Assembly (NCBI GenBank): GCA_018340375.1
Contig: JAFFJZ010000014.1
Location: forward strand, 3,472,001-3,536,000
DNA: 64,000 nucleotides
Direction: 5' to 3'
Source of the DNA: Gonatopus flavifemur
Lineage: Eukaryota > Arthropoda > Insecta > Hymenoptera > Dryinidae
Shown here piece after piece: positions 1 to 12,531 of this stretch (its first letter is position 1; each line of letters starts with the position of its first letter). The notes beneath the pieces were generated by a model that saw only the letters and a list, made by a program, of their open reading frames with translations, ran no database searches and was not told the DNA's origin. A program made the position numbers and the translations under genes.

Positions 1-518
1 GTACTGAAAAAACTTGAAGCGTAATTTCCAAAATTCAAGATGGCAGATTCAATATGGCGGTTAGAAGTTGAAAAATCATGTAAAACGCATTTTTTCCCAT
101 TTTCTGATGTTTGTCGTCTAATCTTTCGGCAAAGTTCGAACACTCGACCCTTCGTCCTTGAACATCAATATTAAAATATTGATAATGATATATTGTAATT
201 TGGGATGTGAAGAAAGAATTATTATATTTCAAAATAGCTCCGAAAAAGTTCGAAGGGCATATTCATGGATATGTAGGATCATACATAATGCATATCAGAA
301 ATTTTCGGCAATGTCCCACCCAACGCAGTTTGTCACAGCAACGTAGCGGCGACAAACATTTTTGTTACTGGTGATGTAACCTATTCGTTACCGGCAATGT
401 CCTGGTTGGTAGTGATTTCCTACTCAACAAATGTCACCAGGATGTAACCACCACATTGCGGATGGGACATCATTATACTTCTGCGATGTTGGCGTTACGT
501 AACAGGTGATGTTCTGAA
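1..518. other. Unassigned AT-rich stretch
   Basis: No coding region is supported. From about 309 to 471 there is a loose inverted similarity (ATGTCCCACCC against GGATGGGACAT) and several GTTAC/GTAAC words, which suggests a decayed inverted-repeat element, but the ends are not clear. Confidence 0.3.
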
Positions 519-669
519 ATCACTGCAACATTCCAGTAATGAAGTCTGTTGCATTTTACTTTCCCGAAAAAGTCATCACTGTAACATCCCAGTGATGAAA
601 TTTGTTACATCTTCCTTTCCCGAGAAAATCATCGCTGTAATATCCCAGTGATCGAGTTTGTAACATTGG
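519..669. repeat. 56-bp tandem repeat, about 2.7 copies
   Basis: Three consecutive units start near 519, 575 and 631. Each reads like ATCACTGTAACATCCCAGTG followed by a TTGTTAC block and a CTTTCCCGA block. The spacing is 56 bp and the units are diverged. The consensus contains inverted CACTG/CAGTG words. No function is apparent. Confidence 0.7.
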
Positions 670-931
670 AATTTCATGAAAATTTACGAATATTAGTATG
701 AATGATGGTTTCTTTATAAGAGTTCAGGAAAGGAAACTGGGGGAAAATTAAGGTCCTCGTTGCAGAATTTTATAGAATATTTTATCAATTCATTATTACC
801 TTTGATTAGCGAATATAATTAATTCAAGTCGGATGATCAAATAAATTCTCAATATTGACATACATTATTATCAAACAGGGAACTTATAAGGGAAGGTATC
901 ACATTGGAATTAGTACATTATTATCATTATC

Positions 932-1676
932 ATTGCAGTAATAGAAAAAAGGATAGCGCTGAAGAAATCTGTGTACATAGGTTTTGTAGATATACAAAAG
1001 GCAAAAGGCTCTCGATAATGTGGACTGGGAGAAGATGTTTGCGATCCTGAAGAAGGTGGGAATGAATTATAAAGATAAAAGAAGAATACACGAATTATAT
1101 GAGAATCAAAGTGCAATAATAGACATAGAGGGTCAGGGAGGGGAAGCACAAATAAGAAGAGGGGTGAGACAAAGATGCTCATTATCGCCACTGATTTCCA
1201 ATTCATATATAGAAAAAGCAATGAACGAAGTGAAGGAGGTAATTCAATCGATATTACAGATTCAGGGAGAAAATATAAGTATGTTGAGATTCGCGGATGA
1301 CATAGCTATATTGGCCACGAGTAGTACTGAGTTAGAAAATATTCTCAACACTATGAGAACAATATTATTGGAAAACAATTGTATGAATATAAATGAAGAC
1401 AAAACGAAATTCATGATGTGTACAGCAGCGAAAACAGCTAGAAGGGCGAAAATCAAAATAGATACCGAGACAATTGAACAGGTAAAAGAATTCAAATATC
1501 TAGGAAGCATAATGACAGAAAACGGCAAAAGCGAAAGAGATATAGGGGCAAGAATAGCACAAGGGAAACGGGCTTTCCACCAAAAGAAACAGTTATCATG
1601 CTCAAAAAATATAAGCTTGAAAGTAAGGAAGAAATTCTTGAAAAGTTACGTTTGGAGTACAGCATTATATGGTTGA
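932..1676 (+). pseudogene. Non-LTR retrotransposon (LINE) reverse transcriptase fragment
   Basis: Central part of a LINE reverse transcriptase. Visible motifs are FVDIQKA (RT block A, codons from 971), RRGVRQRCSLSPL (block B, usually RQGCPLSP), LRFADDIAI with the catalytic FADD (block C), KTKFMMC, and FKYLGSIMTENG followed by SYVWSTALYG near the thumb. The N-terminal endonuclease is missing. The two reading frames join at a frameshift near 1004-1012, and an in-frame TGA follows ALYG at 1674-1676, where the family normally continues. The ATG at 1020 is internal, not a real start. It is therefore a 5'- and 3'-truncated dead copy. The clade is not assigned. The C-terminal tails at 8236 and 34694 are of the same general type. 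Confidence 0.9.
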
Positions 1677-1914
1677 AGTCGTTTTGAAAAGAATACAAGA
1701 AAGTGTATTTATTATTCAACAAAAATTTATTCCGCACAATTTAAGACATTAAAAATCAATTTTTTTAATTATCTGAGAACATAAAAAAATTAATTTTCCT
1801 TTCAAACTTGTGATGTGGAATCTTAGTTTATTACAACAATTCCACATACGGATCCACCGGAATCGTAATTCCAAGTTTCAGTGAAATTCAATCATTGAAA
1901 AAATTTATATGCTC

Positions 1915-2010
1915 TTCCAAGATTTGAACTTCAAGATACCTTGCCTACCTATGGGGAACCTATTCAACCTAACCTAACGCCCTAACCGCATGAGCTAAAT
2001 CGACCTATAA
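1915..2010 (-). repeat. Possible tRNA-derived (SINE-like) sequence
   Basis: On the minus strand a Pol III A-box-like word (TTAGCTCATGCGG, rc of 1986-1998) is followed about 55 nt later by a B-box-like word (AGTTCAAATC, rc of 1921-1930). The spacing is longer than in most tRNAs and closer to Leu/Ser types. Acceptor pairing is poor. It could be a decayed SINE head or chance. The forward CCTAACCTAACG is not telomeric. Confidence 0.3.
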
Positions 2011-4045
2011 AATCCAGGTACGATAAAACGTAAATAAGGAACAAGTCTGATGCAAAAAGAAGAGAGGGGATGCACGACGATGATAGGTGATGACGTCAGA
2101 TTCTAAGTCAGGATCAAACTTATGAACATTGGAAACCTGGGATACGAAATTTTTTTTCGTCTGAAAAATAAAGTGTACAATGATGAAGAATACATGAATA
2201 AATTATGGGAATCAATTCATGAATAACTCATCAAATGATTAATCAATTAGCAATGTATCATGAATAAATTGATATGCCACGACTGAGAAATCAAGGAATA
2301 CAAATGTATTATGCATAGATTCGGATAAATGCGGAAAAAAATAACAGGGATTTTGTCCTAATTTATTCGTTTCACTGTTACAAATACTCTATAAAATCTC
2401 AGTGACGAATGGGAAAATGTATAGGTTCCAATGGAATATTTGTACATAACTTCATTGAAAGGGACATAAATGGAGTGTAAGAATCTTACCGTTAGAAAAA
2501 TTATCTCTCAAATTACAAGCACAGGGAATTCTTTTCATTACCATAAATAACGTGCGACATGAGAAATATTCAATTGATTTTCATTCTTACAAATTGACTG
2601 AATAATAATTTGTTCATATCTAATTATTCATGAATTCATGTATAGTTCAATCAAGTTATTTTCAAGTGATTTTTGACAATCCATATCTCTGATAAGTATC
2701 TACCGTGCCAATGTTTCATGGTGGGCAGAGTAAAGAAAACTCACTGCGCTCCCAATATAAAAGTCAATTTCTCTTTCGTCTCAAGTTTTGTGGATACCGA
2801 CTTCTTGTTCGCAAAGAATTTATTTCAACAAATGGCTGGTCATTCCACTCTGATTGGGAGAATACTATCATTGAAAAATCATTCATTCATAAAATACTAT
2901 CATTGAAAAATCATCAGAGGTGTACAAAAGTTGGCCTGAGAATAGATTCTTCCATAAAATCCAATAACTTTGTACCTCTGTCATGCTGTGAAAAAGAATA
3001 GAGCTGTTAAACATTGTTTCATTCATGTACTAATATTTTTGAATAATTTTATGTATCTATATAATTTTGTATATATACTATAATTGATCAGTTATAATTA
3101 TAACTATAATAACTACTACAATACTATTATAATTATAATAACTATGTGACTGGTATCCTTTACAGAACATGACGGTAATGAGTGCTTGATTTCTTGTTTT
3201 GGTAACCGAATTTTTCTTTTAGGAGTAGTTTTGTAAAATTACCTGGAATATTTTTTTCCGTGTAACAGCTAGTATTTATCAACCTGAAAATTGAGAAGAG
3301 AATTGAAGAATGTTGCTATTTCTACGGCGATTTTCCTCTGCGGCACTACAAATGTCTGCTTCTCCTCACACTTTGGACGTCCTTCTCACTTTCAGCACTA
3401 TTTGTTGTTTATATTTGTGTTTAATAATTTTTTTCTTGCCGGAGCTTTAAATACCTTTAATCTGGTTGACGGCACAACGCAGACAAATCAAATTTCGCGG
3501 GAATTTAACAAACATGGCGGGATCTCAAAAACACGGATATGGAACTATACATGTGTTAGTGAGAATATTATCGCCATCTGTGACAAATCGGCGCGTTAGG
3601 CGAAACTCAATCCCCCCTTAGGTTTTGGGTACCCTGCCTTGAACATGTGTACTTGGAAGTTTTTGGAGTCGCTGAGTAAGAATATCATATTAGGAAATTG
3701 GAATTTTCATTCCCATTCATCCTGGCAGCAACCTCAGGAAATCTTGGAAATATTACAATCTTGAGGATATATTTCACAAATTCGAATAGTCTTAACTCTA
3801 CAAGAAGAAATTGTAGATGACCTATCAATAGCTCATTTTGAAGAGTAAAAGTAGTACTAGATGAGACAATTACAAGGAAAGACCAAAAAAATGTTGTGCA
3901 CTCAGTACATAAATTCAAAAGTAGCCAAAAAACCCATTTTTCGAAGACTCGGCCTCAAATATCTCAAAATTCTGATGTGATGGCCCAATTCTGACTCTAA
4001 ATTCGAGTTCTACGATGCGCATTACTTCATAAAATGGCGATTTCA
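2011..4045. other. No supported gene
   Basis: AT-rich sequence with a short direct repeat at about 2870-2920 and an AT-only tract at 3050-3150. An open frame of about 100 codons at 3291-3599 has no recognisable domain and no supporting splice or start context; I treat it as chance. Confidence 0.4.
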
Positions 4046-4331
4046 CACTGTTAGAAATTTCTGCATGAAGTTGCAATCACATCCCCAACAGGACACTCCG
4101 TCACATCTCCGTGGTCTCCACGGAGATAGATCGTATCTACTATCGAAATTTCAATTACATATGAATGAAAATTCAATCACCAAACTATACTATCGTGAGT
4201 GATATATTATAGCAAAAATTGAAAATGCAATCCCATGTGATTGAATCCTCAATTCAATCACCCAGAATTAGGAATTTCATTCACAAATGTACTTGAAAAA
4301 TGCATGAAATTCAAAGAAATTTCCAACAGTG
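4046..4331. mobile_element. CACTGTTAGAAA inverted-repeat element (MITE)
   Basis: The ends are CACTGTTAGAAATTTCT and the complement of CACTGTTGGAAATTTCT, giving a 286-bp element with no coding capacity. It belongs to the same terminal family as 22938-23123. The CACTG end resembles EnSpm/CACTA-type termini, but the target duplication is not clear here. Confidence 0.7.
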
Positions 4332-5159
4332 ATTTAAAGGAGGATTTCGTTGCCGACCAGTGGAATCGAATGCATTGAAATGCAAAGCAATGAATGCATT
4401 TTTATTTCAAGACTGAAAAATTTGTGTCGTTCATAGTTTGCTTAACTTGAAGATTTTTTCGATTTATTTTAACTGTCAATGGAATCACATTTTTCTTGTA
4501 TTTTGGTTATACTTATCAGCGAAATAACGCCATCCATATTGGATTCGAAAATTGACTCGAATTTCATTTTGTAAATTCATCCAAATTACCGAATAAAAAG
4601 AACGATTAAATCTTAAATAAAACAAATCTACCCTTACAATTTATGTACTATTTTTTATGTATGTATGATATAACATCATTTCGTGCAAATGATTCAATTT
4701 TATTTATAATCATGGATCCATGTAGTTATGCATACTTATGTTTTCCGAGATGTTTTCAATCCCCATATCAATAATGCTTGAAAATCTTTCTGATTGTTAC
4801 ATGTTTTGTTACGTGGAATTTAACTAAAGTAAAATTTATAAGAATCTTATTATGAACTACGTAGTTCAAGAATGGTATTCATCTGAATATCTTTAGTGTT
4901 ATCAATATTCGATTCTGTTTTGTAGTGATGACTATTCTAATAGAAGTGTTATTTTATAGATAATTTAGTAAGCACCAACAGAGACATCACGCATTAATCG
5001 GTTCATAAGCATATTTTTTAATCAGCATAAGGAGAAATCATGATGACTATGATATTATCCTATGGAATGTTCAGAAGATCGTTATTCAATAGTTTCATTT
5101 GAGGGTTCTAGGGATAATATCCATATCACGTCTGAATTATTCTTGAGCTACTTCAGCCG
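4332..5159. other. No supported feature
   Basis: AT-rich, with no long open frame, clear repeat or inverted repeat that I could find by eye. Confidence 0.4.
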
Positions 5160-5375
5160 ATTGAAGTTTGATTCGTTCATCGGACCGAAATGAAAATCAA
5201 AACTTACAAAACCTGACGAATTATTATTATTATTATTCAGTTCTTCGAATTGGCTCCCTGGAAGTGGATCATTTGAAGAATGTAATGCAAGATTTCAGAT
5301 CTCTAATAGCTGAGTATTCTGTCAATCGATCAATAAGTCGCGCTAATTCGTTTCGATAAACAATTCTGACTTCAG
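5160..5375. repeat. Interspersed repeat, partner at 42910-43112
   Basis: This segment aligns by eye over about 200 bp with 42910-43112 in the same orientation. Both read GAAGT..GAATCGTTYATMG.ACCGAAA, then AATYTACAAAAYTTGA.., then GAAGAATGTA.TG.AAGATT. This copy has gained a (TTA)n tract at about 5220. It is an old dispersed repeat of unknown class. Confidence 0.6.
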
Positions 5376-6325
5376 TCACATGCTACTTCAATCTTTCATA
5401 GCAAGAGAACCGTGTTATTTAATGAGAGGACTCGAATCGATATTTTGAACCCAAATAATTTTGATCGGAAACCATTTATAACATGGAATGAATTCAATGT
5501 ATGTATCATACAATTGAGAGGTTATATTTCATATGAAATCTTGATCAAAATAGCTCAAAAGTTTAGAAAAGTTTTTTTTTTTTTTTTTTTTTAATAAATA
5601 TCCGTTTTGCCTGGAACCCACAATAGTATTCATATGGCGCTTTAAAACTGCATATTTCAACTCTCAAAACACTTGAATCTAAAGAGATGAAACCAGTTGT
5701 AAAACGATTGTAGGTATACAAAGGTCATCATAGATGTTTAATAATAAACTGAGCAATTCATTGTAAGATTATACGATTGAGGTGTTGATCGATTGAAACG
5801 ATGAATTGTTGTCTGGTAATTAATTCATCAATTAATCGGTGAATCCCAGTTTGATTTGTTCTTTTTTATTGGTAGATTACGTTAATCGTTTTTTCGGTCA
5901 ATTGATGCATTTTCATGAACAAGATATACAAGTGAACAAGAGGTCAGCGATCTTGTGAGTCACGCTGATAGTGTTTGAATCCATCATCAATCATCAACAT
6001 CAATTCAAATATGGAGTTTTGGAAATTATTTATGGCAGAAGGGTGCAACTTACCTGAGTAAATTCGAATTTTTCGCGAAACGGTTTGTTACCACAGTATA
6101 CTTCTTTTGAAATGCGTGAACGATGCTGTCTATAGCTGAAGTGCATCACATATCACGTGATGTTTGGTTTTGTACATTTCGTACCCAGTGACCTTCTGAT
6201 AGTACAAGCAGCGTCCCTTGCGGGCAGATTGATAAATAACGAGCGGTGAAGAATCGTTACGTGCATTTTGTATCAAGTTGCACTCCACTGATGGCGCTGC
6301 CATGCGGTCACACATAGAGTACCTA
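5376..6325. other. No supported gene; T21 run
   Basis: Contains a run of 21 T at 5572-5592 and otherwise AT-rich unique-looking sequence. No domain-bearing frame was found. Confidence 0.4.
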
Positions 6326-6540
6326 TAATAAGAGTAGCGCCAATAGACTCGAGAGTGGTGAGGGAAATGCCGCTACCGACTACCGCCATGTTGGGGGATA
6401 TGATTGTGTACCATGTGTGATTTGTGTATGTCCGTGATTGATGTGGGTGAGTCACGCAGACAGTCACACACTACGATACACCGATAGTACTCACACAATC
6501 GCATACCCCAACACGGCGCCTGTTGGCGCTACTCTTATTA
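6326..6540. mobile_element. Palindromic MITE with perfect 18-bp inverted repeats
   Basis: TAATAAGAGTAGCGCCAA at 6326-6343 is exactly complementary to 6523-6540. A second arm pair of about 26 bp (CGCCATGTTGGGGG... at about 6384 against ...CCCCAACACGGCG near 6515) continues the hairpin. The element is 215 bp and non-coding. It is markedly more GC-rich than its surroundings. Confidence 0.8.
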
Positions 6541-6542
6541 GC

Positions 6543-6678
6543 TAAGTTCGTTTACCGATGTCCCAAGTTACCCCAACTCGCTCCAAGTATTTTGGATTCG
6601 CTACTTCCAGTTTAAGCAACGGAATGATTGGTTTGGTACAAGTTGGAGCAACTCAGGGCACGTAGAACGAACGAACCT
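6543..6678. mobile_element. Short inverted-repeat element, related copy at about 7668-7795
   Basis: Imperfect ends read GTTCGTTTACC..GTCCCAAGTTACCCCAAC and, inverted, GTTGGAGCAACTCAGGGCACG..GAACGAAC. A diverged relative at 7668-7795 has CTAAGTTGCCCCAGC and GTTGGAGCAACTTGAAATAC..ACGAACG. Boundaries are approximate. Confidence 0.45.
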
Positions 6679-6808
6679 ATCATACGTACTCTAGTCACAA
6701 ACTTTTTCTCACGTATATACTGGCACAAACTCTCCAAGTTTTCTGGGTTTCCTGATTGGTCTTTTACTTGGTTGATGAATACGTGTGGCGTTAGTTCAAA
6801 AATGTGCA

Positions 6809-7372
6809 CCGAGACAGGCCACAAACGGTAGACCCTCATGGTCCCGAAAGTTAATTTGCCCGAAGTTGCAAAGTCTCGAAATTCATATGCCCGAAAGTGC
6901 ATTAATCTTAAGGTTTGTTGTCTAAACGATAAACCACATCATTTTCTGTGATTTATAATTTGGAATAATGCACTCTCTGAACAACAAACCTTTGGATTAC
7001 TGCACTTTCGAGAATCTGAAATTCGGGATTTTCCACATTCGGGTAAATGAACTTCCGGGACTGTGAGGGTCTACCGACACAAACATCTCAAATGAATTGT
7101 GGAATATTAACTCTTCAAGAACTCTCTTAGAATACAACAAGTTTTTGAAGAGTTTCAAAAAGAATCCCTTTCGTCAGACATTTGCGAGTTCTGTTGGAAT
7201 TCTCATAGCGATTTCCACTGATTGCACTCAGTGCGAACTGCCCTATTGTTATGTCTTTTTGACCCGTAATCATAATAAAGGATAGAAACTCTTTGAGGAC
7301 TCTTTATATTCTAAGAGTTTTTGAAGAGGTCTTTTTCCGAAATTCATTCTGGATTCTTGTGTGCTGTCTGGG
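6809..7372. mobile_element. CCCAGACAGCACA-type MITE, split by a nested element
   Basis: The right end reads GTGTGCTGTCTGGG (ending 7372). The left end (CCGAGACAGGCCACAAAC at 6809-6826, resuming ATCTCAAATGAATT at 7085) aligns with the ends of the intact relative at 29420-29694. A second relative with CCCAGATAGCACAG ends lies at 41940-42464. The left end is interrupted by the element at 6827-7077. Confidence 0.75.
6827..7077. mobile_element. GGTAGACCCTC hairpin MITE nested in another MITE
   Basis: Near-complete palindrome. GGTAGACCCTCATGGTCCCG at 6827 pairs with CGGGACTGTGAGGGTCTACC ending at 7075, and complementarity continues inward over about 115 bp, including AAGGTTTGTTGT / ACAACAAACCTT. 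It is flanked by direct repeats CACAAAC (6820-6826 and 7078-7084), consistent with a 7-bp target duplication made inside the outer MITE. Confidence 0.8.
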
Positions 7373-8235
7373 CAAGAATGTCAATGCCACAAACTCTTTT
7401 CAGAACATTCAAGTTTTATTCCCTCAGGTTATCGAAATCATCTATGAGAAACACATGTTATGACAATCGCATCTCAGTGTATCATATGGAAAACTTATAT
7501 TCATTATGAATACCTCAAATACATGGATTGATGATCATATGAAAAACTTATAATCATTATGAATACCTCAAATATATCGATTGATGATGAAAAAAGTAAT
7601 TGATAAATCCATGACTGAGCGTCTTGAAGATTTTTGTTTGATGATCAATCTGCTCCGTTCGATCTAAGGTGTTCTAAGTTGCCCCAGCCTGCACCAAACC
7701 AGTCAATTCATTTTATAACTAAAAGAGCCAATCAAAAATATCCGGAGAAAGTTGGAGCAACTTGAAATACCTTTACACGAACGAAGCTCATGTATAGGAA
7801 ATGAATCTTGCACAAAACTTTTTTTATCAACTATTCAGATTTGTGCCTTTATAAGAATCTACCAATGGATAAGTTGCCCTTTCAATCAGTAAATTTTCCG
7901 GCAAACAAACCTTTCGTACCATTGAAATACCTACCAAAAATAAAAACAGTTTTTAGAAATATTTTTTGAAATTTTTCCAGAATGTGATAAAAAATTCAAG
8001 TATAATTCCAGTATTTCCAGTATTTCTAGTATGAATAAAAAACAGTAGACACCCTGTGGAATGAATATTTATTCCACAGAATTATACTTAATTATCGTTG
8101 AATTGATGTTCCTCAGTCAATTCTGAATCAGACTTGGAACAAATATGTGTTCGTATCAACTGAATGCTACTATGACAATTAATTCCAACATTAACAGTAC
8201 ACTTTCTCAGATTCATCATCATGAAGTAATCAGTC
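7373..8235. other. No supported gene; degenerate MITE relics
   Basis: Contains the relative of the 6543 element at 7668-7795 and a local direct duplication around 7480-7580 (TCATATGRAAAACTTATA.TCATTATGAATACCTC twice). Nothing coding is supported. Confidence 0.4.
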
Positions 8236-8364
8236 TTACGACTGGTTTGATGAAACCCTCCACCCCTGTCTATCATCCGCCAAACGTTCGATTTCTACAT
8301 ATCTACTACATCCCTTGTCTTGTACGATTTGCTTCATATAACTGGATCTAGGTCTGCCTTTACC
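8236..8364 (-). pseudogene. LINE ORF2 C-terminal tail
   Basis: On the minus strand the frame reads GKGRPRSSYMKQIVQD, then CSRYVEIERLADDRQGWR and SNQS, followed by TAA at 8236-8238. This GRPR.SY(L/M)KQIV..G...Y..(L/I)KRLA.DR..WR..SNQS pattern is the conserved last ~40 residues of a widespread class of arthropod LINE ORF2 proteins. Everything upstream is missing: the sequence changes at 8365 to the array element, whose end is CCCGAGTAAAACC. It is thus a 3'-end relic. The family matches the RT fragment at 932-1676 in style, but the same element cannot be proven. Confidence 0.75.
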
Positions 8365-8365
8365 A

Positions 8366-10085
8366 CCCGAGTAAAACCAAATTGATGTTGGAGGGATCAA
8401 GATGAAGTCCACATTGGAAGTCCAGGTAATGAGACGATCCTGTAACTGTACTGGATCACTCGCAGATGGCAGAGATCCATATCTAATCAGGCAGATTGGA
8501 ATCTTTCAACATTTGACCCATGCGATGAGAAATGTAGGTTCGATCAAGGAACAGTACAGTAGATGGAAGAATTAGGGAAATTCGAGGAGAATTGAGAATA
8601 GGAGCACCCATAAATCAGACATCCAGCACAGATTCAGGTTGTAGACATTCCATCCAATACAATATGCCAATTCGAATCCATCGGGATTCGAATTGACATA
8701 TAAGTAATCCACTTCAAATCAGGATAAGAGAGAACTTGGCAGAATCAGAGATTGATTTGTGACGACGATCAAAAGATTCGGATATCCAGCTGGAATGCAG
8801 GTCCAATATGGCCGTATGATTCCTATAGAACTTCGGACAGATTTAGGCGTAACAGAAAAATCCATGTGAGGTCTAGCAAAGATATTAGGACAATCTATTC
8901 TAGACAAGTTTAGCTGGATCTTTCGCAGGTATGAAAAGTCCGATGGAAGTACAGCTCAAATCCGAATTCAATCAACCTCATTGTAATCCATCGGGATTTG
9001 TATGGCATATAGAAAATCCAGTTCGAGTCAAGATAATAGAAAACCTGGCAGAATCAGAGATTGATTTGTAACGACGATGAAAAGATTCGGATGTCTAGCA
9101 GAAATGCAAGTTCAATATAGCCGCATGATTTCTATAGAACTTTGGAAAGATTTGAGCGTACAATGAAAGTCCAGGTAAGATCCAGCAAAGATATTGAGGG
9201 GATCTATTCTCAACAAGTTCAGCTGGATGTGTCGAAGGTATGGAAAGTCCGATGAAAGTACAGCACAAATCCGAATCCAATCAACCTCATTGGAATCCGT
9301 CGGGATTTGAATGGCATATAAGTAATCCAGTTCGAATCAAGATAAGAGGGAACTTGGCAGAATCAGAGATTGATTTGTAACGGCGATACAAAAGATTCGG
9401 ATATCTAGCTGAAATGCAGGTCCAATATGGCCGTATGATTCCTATAGAACTTCGGACAGATTTGGGCGTAAAAGAAAAATCCAGTTGAGGTCCAGCAAAG
9501 ATATTAGGAAGATCTATTCTCAACAAGTTTAGGTGGATGTGTCGCAGATATGAAAAGTCCGATGGAACTGCAGCTCAAATCCGAATTCAATCAACCTCAT
9601 CGGAATCCATCGGGATTTGAATGGCATATAAGAAATCCAGTTCGGATCAAGATAAGAGGGAAGCTGGTAGAATCAGAGATTGATTTGTAACGACGATCAA
9701 AAGATTCGGATATCTAGCAGAAATGCAAGTTCAATATGGCCGCATGATTTCTGTAGAACTTTAGAAAGATTTGAGCGTACAATGGAAGTCCAGGTAAGGT
9801 CCAGCAAAGGTATTGAGGAAATCTATTCTCAACAAGTTCAACTGGATTTGTCGAAGGTATGGAAAGTCCGATGAAAGTACAGCTCAAATCCGAATCCAAT
9901 CAACCTCATTTGAATCCATCGGGATTTCAATGGCATATAAGACATGCGGTTCGAATCAAGATAAGGGGAACCTGGAAGCAGCAGAGATTGACTTGTGACG
10001 ACGATACAAACCATTCGATTATCTAGCTGAAATGCAGGTCCAATATGGCCGCATGATTTCTATAGAACTTTAGACAGATTTGGGC
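8366..10085. repeat. 309-bp tandem array A, with unique leader
   Basis: A unique leader (8366-8690) beginning CCCGAGTAAAACC is followed by units starting GATTGATTTGTRACGACGAT near 8750, 9059, 9368, 9678 and 9986, i.e. a period of 308-310 bp. Each unit carries CAATATGGCCGYATGATTTC, ACAGATTTGGGCGTA and AATCCATCGGGATTTGAATG. Array and leader recur inverted at 53.1-55.2 kb. Short open frames here change strand and frame between units, so I do not call genes. The array is interrupted at 10086 and resumes at 14116. Confidence 0.9.
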
Positions 10086-11010
10086 CAGTGATGCCAGCAT
10101 TTGGTCGACCGAGTCATGTGATTCGGAACCGGTCGGTTCACTTCGAGTCAGCTCGGACAATCGAGAGAGAACCAACTATCCGTCGGTCTTTGTCTTCTCA
10201 ATATGTTTTACGATCGGCTAACTCCGTGCAAGATCGGAAAAAATTTAAAGCCCACGCGGTCGACTTACCGAAAAGTTTCACCGCTTTTTCTCTTACAAGC
10301 GACAATTTTATTGTAATCAGTATCGAACTGACTTACCCGGCACCCCGGGCAATTCTCGGCCGGGGCCCTTCGATATTTTTTTCGTTTTTTTTTCAAATCA
10401 AGAGCCAGTTCAATACTGATTATCAAATTATCACGATGAAATATAGATTTGATGCATAGCATCATTTAATTGAATTAAAATCGAATATGAGTAAATAATT
10501 TTTGAATTATTATTTATTTTTCATAAATTTTATAAGATTATTGGTTATTCTTATGACTGATTATGAAGCTTTCAAGAACTCCTATATGTATTGTATAAAA
10601 ATTTTCTAATAGTTGCGTATTTCTAATCATTATTTTAAATCTTGATGATTTTTCAATGAATTTCATTAGAATTGTCAATCAATCGATGGTTGAAAAATTC
10701 TAAGATAGTTTGGGGATCTATGATAAATGTCCTGCGGTGAATTCCATAATTTTCCCTGATGAATTAATTTTCAGAGATCACTATGATATTCCAATAATGA
10801 GGATAATCAAATCAACATCGATTATCAGATGTTGATCAACATCAAAATAATGAGACTGAATATTCAATTGATTGAGTGCAAATTATTTTCAATGGACTGA
10901 ATAATTAGATTTGAGCATTCAAATTGATATTTCATCATTTCACGCATTATCAGTCTCTTTCCTTCGCTGCATTACTTCATAGACGTAATATGTGGATCGA
11001 AATACTACAA

Positions 11011-11081
11011 GACCCCATAGCCTAGCGGCAAAAGACATGTTTCTTGCGGAAGAACGGTCGGGTTCGATTCTGTGTGGAGAC
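11011..11081 (+). pseudogene. tRNA-like module, left palindrome arm
   Basis: A 71-nt tRNA-shaped sequence. It has a canonical A box TAGCCTAGCGG at tRNA positions 8-19 and a B box GGGTTCGATTC. Hand folding gives 5 of 7 acceptor pairs, 3 of 4 D-stem pairs and 4 of 5 anticodon-stem pairs. The anticodon loop CTTGCGG would read UGC (Ala). The T stem is poorly paired, so a functional tRNA is unlikely. It could be a SINE head or a decayed tRNA. The same sequence lies inverted at 13044-13114. Confidence 0.55.
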
Positions 11082-12531
11082 ATTTCATTTTTTTTTGTCA
11101 TCTCTCTGGTGAATAATTAAATTTCACATCTGATTATTATTTTTTATGTCATTTCATCGTCATGTTATCAATAATCCTGATCTTTCGGAATGCACTTGCG
11201 GATTCGACCAAGTACAGGTCCGAGTCGATTGGAAATTTCCCAAATATTCGTGTCCATGAGATATACACAGTAAAAGATTTTTCGTCAAATTCAACACACA
11301 AGCGAATGAAATTTCGAAACTTTGTCTCCGTGGAATATAGACTGATCGATTCGAAATCTTCTGAAAAGAAAAACAATGAATATCACTTCGAAGGAACGTT
11401 TTTAAAAGAGTGTACTTGCAAATTCCATCAATTCCTGTGACAAATTGATGGAAAAAATTTCAGAAACTTGTGTCCATCGAATAAAGACCGATCGATTTGC
11501 AATCTACTGAAATGAAAAATGAAATCACTTCGGAGGAATGTTTTTAAAGAAGTATACTTGCAAATTCCATCAAACCCTTCGACGAATTGATAAAAAAATT
11601 TCGAAACTTTGTCTCCGTGGAATATAGACCGATCGATTCTGGATCTCCCCACGGAGAGCAATGGATTCTAAGAAGTATGACAAATATCATGAAGGCTGGA
11701 ATATTTCATAATATATTTTCGAGTATGAGGACAAGTATCTAGATTATAAGTGTTATAAGTACAAGTATCCATTTATGATGAAGGTGTTTGTTTTGTGGTA
11801 GATGGTACTGTCAACTCCAGAGCTCTATATGAATTCACTAGTTCGAAAAGAATTCTTGAAGAGTTCTATTCTCGCTCTTGAAAAAGGATTCTTCGTGTGG
11901 TATCTTGGCGGGTTCATGTCCTGAGGAATATCTTTTTTTCCGATTTCATATTATTCTTTTCTCAATTCAAGCAACTGAAGATAGTAATTGTAATAATCTT
12001 ATATTATAATAGGAAATAACTTTTTTTCCTTGCTGTTATTATATTGATATATCACTGGTTGACGGTACCATCTACCCCAAAACAAACACCTTCATCATCA
12101 ATGGATACTTGTACTCATAACACTTATAATCTAGATACTTGTCCTCATACTCGAAAATATATTATGAAATATTCCAGCCTTCATGATATTTGTCATACTC
12201 CTTAGAATCCATTGCTCTCCGTGGGGAGATCCAGAATTGATCGGTCTATATTCCACGGAGACAAAGTTTCGAAATTTTTTTATCAATTCGTCAAAGGGTT
12301 TGATGGAATTTGCAAGTATACTTTTTCAAAAACGTTCCTCCGAAGTGATTTGATTTTTCATTTCATTAGATTTCGAATCGATCGGTCTTTATTCGATGGA
12401 CACAAATTTTTGAAATTTTTCCATCAATTCGTCACAGGAATTGATGGAATTTGCAAGTACACTTCTTCAAAAACGTTCCTCTGAACTGCTATTAATTTTT
12501 CATTTCAGAAGATTCTGCATCGATCGGTCTA

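Noticed and set aside
1960..1985. CCTAACCTAACG as an insect telomere remnant
   Set aside because: Only two pentamers, next to a possible tRNA-like module; chance is likely.
2673..3001. Overlapping frames of 77 and 98 codons
   Set aside because: No recognisable motif, and they contain a small direct repeat of DNA rather than protein character.
8719..9899. Series of 61-79-codon frames with similar proteins in the 309-bp arrays
   Set aside because: They occur on both strands, in shifting frames, and follow the DNA repeat period.
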